48,640 nucleotides of DNA. Origin: Bacteroidota bacterium (lineage in GTDB: Bacteria > Bacteroidota > Bacteroidia > M30B66). The notes under the pieces are model-generated. The model saw only the letters and a list, made by a program, of their open reading frames with translations, did not search any database and was not told the DNA's origin. Shown one piece after another: positions 43,461 through 48,640 of this stretch. The stretch spans positions 1 through 48,640 of the forward strand of contig JAIXUS010000017.1 in the NCBI GenBank assembly GCA_027483445.1. Direction: 5' to 3'. The stretch's first letter is position 1. Every line of letters starts with the position of its first letter. A program made the translations under genes and the position numbers.

Positions 43461-45962
43461 ATGAAACACAGGCTGATTTTACTCGCTGCGTGGCTGATGG
43501 TGCTTAAACTTAGCGGACAATCCTCTTCGGCTGAAATTCGCCAGCAACTTCAAAAGCTTTCCACTACAGCGTCGGTGCTTTATATAGCGGCACACCCCGA
43601 CGATGAAAATACCCGTCTGCTGAGCTACCTCAGCCGTTCGCTTCACTTTAGAACAGCATACCTTTCGCTTACCCGTGGCGATGGAGGGCAAAACTTAATC
43701 GGGCCGGAAACAGAAGAAGACCTCGGGCTGATTCGCACCCAGGAGCTGTTGGCGGCACGCAAGGTGGATGGCGCTGAACAATACTTTAGCCGTGCGTTCG
43801 ATTTTGGGTATTCCAAAAACCCTGAGGAAACATTCCGCATCTGGAACCGCGATTCCATCCTTTCCGACATGGTTTGGGTGATACGTCGTTTTCGACCTGA
43901 TGTGATTTTAACCCGCTTTCCAACAACCGGCGAAGGCGGGCATGGACATCACACGGCGTCGGCCATGCTGGCTGTAGAAGCCTTTGAGGCATCGGCCGAC
44001 CCAAAACGCTTCGCCTGGCAATTGCGTTTTGCGCCGGTGTGGAAGGCGAAACGACTCATGTGGAACAACTTCATGCCCTCGCGAAATGCCGCAACATCCA
44101 CGCAAGGAATGCTCAAAATGGATGTTGGAGCCTACAATGGTAACCTCGGATTGAGTATGGGTGAGATTGCCTCGATGAGCCGAAGCATGCACAAAAGCCA
44201 AGGTTTTGGGGTGAAAATGCAGCGCGGCGAAATCATGGAGTACTTTACACACCTTGCCGGCGACTCCGCCCAAACAACGTTCATGGACGGTATTACTACA
44301 AGCTGGCAGCATTTTCCGGCATTAGACCGAATCGACATTCAAATGGGCGACATCATCCGACAGTTCGACCCAGACAATGTGGCGGCCTCCATTCCATTGC
44401 TGGTGCAGGTTTATACCGACCTCCTTCAGGTTCCCGACACCTTTTTGAGAAACCACAAAATTCGACTCCTCGAAGACATTTTGCTGAATATGGCCGGCAT
44501 TTATCAAGACTTTACCGCTCCAACTTTTGAATACGCGCCGGGAGACACCTTAACAGCCAACTTTACTTTCATTTACCGCCGTGGTAACATGGTGGCACTT
44601 AGCGATCTTCGACTTCCTGGCGTGGCCGAACCGCTTAAGCTCGGACAAAAGTTTAACCGAAACCAACAAATCGAGCGAAGAATCAAGCTACGGATTCCGG
44701 TCAATACACCGGTTTCAAACCCTTACTGGCTTGAAAAAGCCCATGGTGAAGGACGCTTCGAACACCCCGACAGGCTCATCACCGGAAAACCTGAAGGGGA
44801 AGCCCGTTTTTACGCAGAATCGGAAGTGCTGGTGAATGGTATTGCCATCAAGCGTAAGCTGCCATTGACTTACAAGTGGGTCGACCCGGTAAAAGGTGAA
44901 CTCACCCGGGCCGTTGAAGTCATCCCCCCGATAAGGGGAAGAGCCCCGCAAAAAGTACTGCAAACCGATGGGAAAAGCCCGCTTGAACTGCGCTTTTTCG
45001 TAGATCTGCTGCGCGATAGCCTTAAAGGGAAACTGCGGCTAAACCTCGACGAAAATTCCGGCTTTCGGGTAAGTCCCGCCGAAATTGACCTCTCCACCCT
45101 GAAAGGGAAAAGTCACCAGCTTGTGTTTAGCCTTCAAATGCCGCCTTCGAGGGTCGACCGGAAAGCCTCTTGCAGCCAGGCTATACTCGAGTTTATGCCC
45201 GAAGGTAACAGTGTCCGACAGCCTATTCAGGAAACAATTCGTATTCAATACGACCATATTCCTGTTCAAACACGCCACAGTCCGCTTAGCATAAAGGTTT
45301 GCTATGCTCCGATCGAACGCGGTGTGGAGCGAATTGGTTATGTTGAAGGGGCCGGCGATGAAGTAGCGGAGGCCTTGGCAGGCGCAGGTTACAAGGTAGA
45401 TGTGTTGGACGATGATCGCATCCGAGCGCTTGACCCTGCGCAAACCCCGGCTGTGGTGGTCGGAATTAGAGCCTTGAATTCGCGCGAAGAAATGGCTCAA
45501 TGGATGCCTCTGCTGCTCGATTACACCAAAAAAGGCGGAACCCTCATTGTACAATACAATACCCGCAACTGGATTTCGGATGTGAAAGTAACGCCGGGAC
45601 CGTTCCCTTTCGAGATTTCCCGAAACCGTGTAACCGACGAAACAGCCACGGTTAAGATTGTTGATCCTCAACACCCCTTGTTCAACCATCCCAATCGTAT
45701 CAATGAGTTCGACTTCGAGGGCTGGGTGCAGGAGCGCGGATTGTACTTCTGCGAAAAGGTCGATAGTAGTTATGCCGACTTACTGCGCATGGCCGACCCC
45801 GGAGAGTCGGAACTGAGCGGCGCCCTGCTTTACGCTCCATACGGCGAAGGACACTTTGTATATACAGGCCTTTCGTTTTTCCGACAATTGCCGGCAGGTG
45901 TTCCCGGCGCCTTTCGACTTTTTGCAAACCTTCTTTCTGTTGGAACCTATGAGCGGCCCTGA
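43461..45962 (+). CDS. PIG-L family deacetylase, large secreted form
   Basis: This protein of about 833 residues starts at ATG 43461 (MKHRLILLAAW); the signal peptide ends near LSGQ, and a longer frame from 43428 would hide it. The PIG-L/LmbE domain (about 37-290) has the zinc site AHPDDE (44-49) and HGHH (161-164), with LTRGDGGQN between. A large C-terminal part (about 300-833) is strand-rich, and its last third (VDVLDDDRIRAL, VVVGIRALN, GTLIVQYNTRNW, GEGHFVYTGLSF) looks like a glutamine-amidotransferase-like fold. Family enzymes remove N-acetyl groups from amino sugars. It overlaps the next small gene by 14 bp and heads an operon with a symporter, so an amino-sugar or related metabolite is a reasonable guess. 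Confidence 0.87.
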   Translation: MKHRLILLAAWLMVLKLSGQSSSAEIRQQLQKLSTTASVLYIAAHPDDENTRLLSYLSRSLHFRTAYLSLTRGDGGQNLIGPETEEDLGLIRTQELLAARKVDGAEQYFSRAFDFGYSKNPEETFRIWNRDSILSDMVWVIRRFRPDVILTRFPTTGEGGHGHHTASAMLAVEAFEASADPKRFAWQLRFAPVWKAKRLMWNNFMPSRNAATSTQGMLKMDVGAYNGNLGLSMGEIASMSRSMHKSQGFGVKMQRGEIMEYFTHLAGDSAQTTFMDGITTSWQHFPALDRIDIQMGDIIRQFDPDNVAASIPLLVQVYTDLLQVPDTFLRNHKIRLLEDILLNMAGIYQDFTAPTFEYAPGDTLTANFTFIYRRGNMVALSDLRLPGVAEPLKLGQKFNRNQQIERRIKLRIPVNTPVSNPYWLEKAHGEGRFEHPDRLITGKPEGEARFYAESEVLVNGIAIKRKLPLTYKWVDPVKGELTRAVEVIPPIRGRAPQKVLQTDGKSPLELRFFVDLLRDSLKGKLRLNLDENSGFRVSPAEIDLSTLKGKSHQLVFSLQMPPSRVDRKASCSQAILEFMPEGNSVRQPIQETIRIQYDHIPVQTRHSPLSIKVCYAPIERGVERIGYVEGAGDEVAEALAGAGYKVDVLDDDRIRALDPAQTPAVVVGIRALNSREEMAQWMPLLLDYTKKGGTLIVQYNTRNWISDVKVTPGPFPFEISRNRVTDETATVKIVDPQHPLFNHPNRINEFDFEGWVQERGLYFCEKVDSSYADLLRMADPGESELSGALLYAPYGEGHFVYTGLSFFRQLPAGVPGAFRLFANLLSVGTYERP

Positions 45963-46056
45963 GGAACGCGATTTACGTCCACTTTATCTGTTGCTGCTGC
46001 TATTTTTAGCCTTGCAAATAGGCGTTTACGCTTGGATTAGTCAACTCTTCTCATGA
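45949..46056 (+). CDS. 35-residue single-span membrane microprotein
   Basis: The ATG at 45949 lies inside the end of the PIG-L gene and the TGA at 46054-46056 overlaps the symporter ATG (46053-46055). The peptide begins MSGPEERDLRPLY, continues with the hydrophobic span LLLLLFLALQIGVYAWI and ends SQLFS. The charged N-terminus and one helix suggest a bitopic protein. Overlap on both sides indicates translational coupling. By layout it recalls small accessory proteins paired with sodium symporters, such as YhdT with PanF, but this is an inference. The length makes chance a real possibility. Confidence 0.6.
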   Translation: MSGPEERDLRPLYLLLLLFLALQIGVYAWISQLFS

Positions 46057-47780
46057 GCACCATCGACCTGATTGTTTTGGTGTTAACCCTGGCCGGAATT
46101 GTGGGCTATGGCATTTACAAAAGCCGCAGCACGCGCGATTTAGATGGGTATTTCCGCTCCAACCGCTCACTGCCCTGGTTTCTGGTTTTACTAAGCATCA
46201 TGGGAACGCAGGCCAGCGCCATCACTTTTTTGAGTGGGCCCGGACAAGCCTACAGCGACGGTATGCGCTTCGTGCAGTATTACTTCGGCTTACCGCTCGC
46301 TATGATTGTGATTGCCGTGTTTTTCGTCCCCGTATTTCACCGGCTCAATGTCTACACTGCTTACGAATACCTCGAAAACCGATTCGATATCCGCACCCGC
46401 ACACTCACCTCTGTGCTGTTTTTGGTATCGCGCGGACTATCAACAGGAGTGAGCATTTACGCCCCTTCACTCATTTTGTCGGCCCTTTTGGGTTGGAATA
46501 TCTACCTCACCAACCTCGTAATGGGTGGCTTATTGATTATTTACACCGTGAGCGGCGGTGCAAGAGCTGTGGCCTACACTCAACAATTACAGCTATTTAT
46601 CATTTTCGGTGGTTTGTTGCTGGCCGGTTACCTGGTGGTTCGCATGCTGCCCGAAGAAATCGGCTTTGTTGATGCCCTGCACCTGAGTGGTAGCCTCGGT
46701 AAACTCAATGTCATTACCACGGGTATCGATGAGCAAGGTGAATTCAATTGGAGCGACAAGTACAACATATTCAGCGGTTTGATTGGCGGTTTCTTTCTCG
46801 CGCTTTCCTATTTCGGAACCGATCAAAGTCAGGTAGGACGTTACCTCACCGCTAAATCGATGCAGGAAAGTCGCATGGGCCTTATCATGAATGGGTTTGT
46901 GAAAGTACCCATGCAATTTTTTATTCTGCTGCTTGGTGTGCTGGTTTTTGGCTTTTATCTGTTTACCTCAGCGCCGGTATTTTTCAATCAGGCCTTGCTC
47001 GAAAAGGCACGCCAGAGTGAGGCCCGGGAAATAGTTATTCAAACTGAAGCCCAATTCGAGGCTACCATTCAGCAACGCCGCGAAGCTGCCATTCGATTTT
47101 CAGAGGCCCGTAACCTGGAGCAAACAGCAGCCGCTAATCAGGCTTTGAGCGAACTGCGCGCCACTCAGGTACAAGCCGATAGCCTGCGCAACAATCTCAA
47201 GGTAAGTCTTAAAAAAGCCATGCCTGGCGCCGATACCAACGACAATAACTATATTTTTCTGCGCTTCGTGCTCGATTATTTGCCGGTTGGGTTGGTTGGA
47301 TTGCTCATCGCCATCATTTTCCTGGCCGCCTGGGGCTCAATTGCCGCCGCTCTCAATTCACTGGCTTCCTCAACCATGGTCGATCTGCATTTGCGCTTTC
47401 GAAAACAGCCGTTAAACGATGAGGAGCAATTTCGATGGTCGCGCCGTTACACCCTTTATTGGGGCCTGTTTTGCGTACTCATTGCCTGTTTCGCCTCCGA
47501 AATCGGAAACAGTCTCATCGAAGCCGTAAACATTTTAGGTTCATTGTTTTATGGGCCCTTACTGGGAATTTTCCTCACCGCTTTCTGGTTGCGAAAAGTC
47601 GGCGGAAAAGCAGTGTTCATCGCCGCAATTCTAGCCCAGATCAGTGTTTTCGCCATAGCATTAGACGATACACTCAGCTTCCTGTGGTACAACGTCGCCG
47701 GTTGCCTCATCCTTTTAGCACTCGCACCGGCCATTCAATTTTTCCTTCAACGGCGCCAACCACAGAACCAATCCAGTTGA
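46053..47780 (+). CDS. Sodium:solute symporter (SSS/SLC5 family) with coiled-coil insertion
   Basis: This 575-residue membrane protein begins with IDLIVLVLTLAGIVGYG and the family block SLPWFLVLLSIMGTQASAITFLSGPGQAY. About 13 membrane segments follow, with ALSYFGTDQSQVGRYLTAKS as a conserved loop. Between about residues 315 and 391 lies a charged, heptad-like helical insertion (EKARQSEAREIVIQ, then RREAAIRFSEARNLE, SELRATQVQADSLRNNL) that is not part of the core SSS fold. The core resumes with YIFLRFVLDYLPVGLVGLLIA. It should take up a solute with Na+; the substrate is unknown. It is the last gene of the PIG-L operon. Confidence 0.87.
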   Translation: MSTIDLIVLVLTLAGIVGYGIYKSRSTRDLDGYFRSNRSLPWFLVLLSIMGTQASAITFLSGPGQAYSDGMRFVQYYFGLPLAMIVIAVFFVPVFHRLNVYTAYEYLENRFDIRTRTLTSVLFLVSRGLSTGVSIYAPSLILSALLGWNIYLTNLVMGGLLIIYTVSGGARAVAYTQQLQLFIIFGGLLLAGYLVVRMLPEEIGFVDALHLSGSLGKLNVITTGIDEQGEFNWSDKYNIFSGLIGGFFLALSYFGTDQSQVGRYLTAKSMQESRMGLIMNGFVKVPMQFFILLLGVLVFGFYLFTSAPVFFNQALLEKARQSEAREIVIQTEAQFEATIQQRREAAIRFSEARNLEQTAAANQALSELRATQVQADSLRNNLKVSLKKAMPGADTNDNNYIFLRFVLDYLPVGLVGLLIAIIFLAAWGSIAAALNSLASSTMVDLHLRFRKQPLNDEEQFRWSRRYTLYWGLFCVLIACFASEIGNSLIEAVNILGSLFYGPLLGIFLTAFWLRKVGGKAVFIAAILAQISVFAIALDDTLSFLWYNVAGCLILLALAPAIQFFLQRRQPQNQSS

Positions 47781-47925
47781 TTTACAGCGAATTGCTCAAG
47801 TCAAAGCCGCTAACCGCAATCCTTCAGCTGATTACCAGGCATCAGGGCGCATGCCCGGTCGGCCTCCTGCCCAACCTCGAATAACAGGGCGGGCACCGCG
47901 TGTTTCGCTCATACTCCTCGTCACA

Positions 47926-47953
47926 GCATAGCCGCCATGCCCGGCGGCTATGC
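47926..47953. repeat. Perfect 11-bp stem hairpin downstream of the symporter
   Basis: Arms GCATAGCCGCC and GGCGGCTATGC enclose a 6-nt loop. It is about 145 bp after the symporter stop and is not followed by a T-run, so a REP-like or RNA-stabilising palindrome fits better than an intrinsic terminator. Confidence 0.6.
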
Positions 47954-48260
47954 GCTTCCTGCGGGGTATCCGCTTCACCCGCTTGCGCAAACTTCCGTTT
48001 CACAACATAGCCCACAGTTCCTTTGCTGTATTTTCAATCGATATAAAACCGAGTAAGTCGAATCCAATGGCATAGGTATCTTGTATAAACCACATCAACT
48101 CTCGCAGTTCAATCAGTGTTACGCATAGAGTTGCTGAATGCCATTGCTAGCCATTTTATTCTAAATAAGTGCCCACTATAAATACTGAAAACTTCATTAA
48201 TCGTAATTAAAGCCATAATTCATTCGATAATGGTGTTTGATATTTTCAGAAATTAAAATT

Positions 48261-48451
48261 AACCTAAAAAACTTAATAGTTTTATTCATAGCGTTTTGGT
48301 CCAATTTAGATTGAGCTTAGTGTAAGGGTTTTTTAGTTTGATTTTGTAAAATCCATTTATTTCTGAATTATTAAAACTTAGTATTTCGTTAACCTCCAAA
48401 ACTACAGTTGCTCCGTTGCCTGTGGTTCGTACAAATGAATAAATAGCTTCG
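48261..48451 (-). repeat. MITE-like repeat, degenerate long copy
   Basis: The reverse complement contains GTTAACGAAATACTAAG, TGGATTTTACAAAATC and AAAAAACCCTTACACTAAG, aligned with the 145-bp unit. It continues outward into GTTGCTCCGTTGCCTGTGGTTCG and AGCTTCG, aligned with the window-start copy (ATCTGCTTCGTTGCCCGCGG). The terminal repeats are worn away. Confidence 0.5.
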
Positions 48452-48640
48452 TGTTAAGATTATGTAATTGCCGAATTTAGGCTTAATAGACATTTTGGAG
48501 GTTTAAAAGTGCTCAAACCATTGCTGCATCTAGCTTTGTGGCAAATCAAAGTGAAGCCTCCCCTTAATTAGCTACAATCAAAAATATAAAGTTTTGTTGA
48601 TTGTGTCCTGTTGAAATGTGGGAAACTCCTGGCAGCCTCG

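Larger units (their letters stand above)
47781..48640. other. 860-bp non-coding region at the right edge
   Basis: No supported gene. It contains a strong hairpin (47926-47953) and a degenerate copy of the MITE-like repeat (48261-48451). The sequence from 48050 on is AT-rich. Confidence 0.5.

Overview
The window is chromosomal DNA of a Bacteroidota bacterium, most likely of the Flavobacteriales or a neighbouring order. The evidence is consistent. Several large secreted proteins end in type IX secretion (T9SS) sorting domains, of type A (proteins at 12055, 15800 and 31203) or type B, the 'gliding motility-associated' form (2927 and 24227). There is a SprB-repeat giant adhesin, a family-3 TonB-dependent outer-membrane beta-barrel protein, and repeated TAnnTTTG elements, which match the known Bacteroidota -7 promoter box. 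No Shine-Dalgarno pattern stands out. I see no rRNA, tRNA, CRISPR array, phage or transposase gene.

Layout. 0-9.7 kb: the end of a repeat element, a divergent DUF6671 / CpcT-CpeT pair, a histone-deacetylase-like amidohydrolase, a type B T9SS protein, a small beta-barrel-like protein, an acyl-CoA carboxylase carboxyltransferase subunit, a MazG-like plus DUF2079 pair, and a DUF6265 protein. 9.9-18 kb: a polytopic membrane protein, a MarR regulator followed by a secreted subtilase, a 1.1-kb non-coding zone with a duplicated 217-bp block and repeat-element copies, and a type A T9SS protein. 18-24 kb: a TylF-like methyltransferase convergent with a TonB-dependent receptor family protein, then an AT-rich block of three unrecognised genes that looks like a gene-cassette array. 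24-34.4 kb: the 2162-residue SprB-like adhesin, a DUF2721 membrane protein and another T9SS protein with duplicated carbohydrate-binding-like modules. 34.4-43.4 kb: mostly housekeeping and regulatory genes on the minus strand (TcdA, TatD-like with two tandem PAS-LuxR regulators, SmpB with a DtxR-type regulator, RecQ, a NadR-like ATPase, ACP phosphodiesterase). 43.4-48.6 kb: an operon of PIG-L deacetylase, a 35-residue membrane microprotein and a sodium:solute symporter, then 0.86 kb of non-coding DNA with a hairpin and a divergent repeat copy.

Four patterns cross gene boundaries. (1) A dispersed, transposase-less repeat family carries the terminal sequence TAGGGCTTACTGAAAAA, with two 145-bp short copies and longer ones. 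(2) TAnnTTTG boxes lie only 4-7 nt before seven start codons, which suggests leaderless or nearly leaderless mRNAs and helps fix starts. (3) The AT-rich genes at 21.6-23.7 kb lack such promoters, and each ends at or near a C-A-T-A-A-C core, as integron-type cassettes do. (4) A tiny membrane protein is translationally coupled to a symporter that carries an unusual coiled-coil insertion. All functional statements come from reading translations and motifs; no database search was run.
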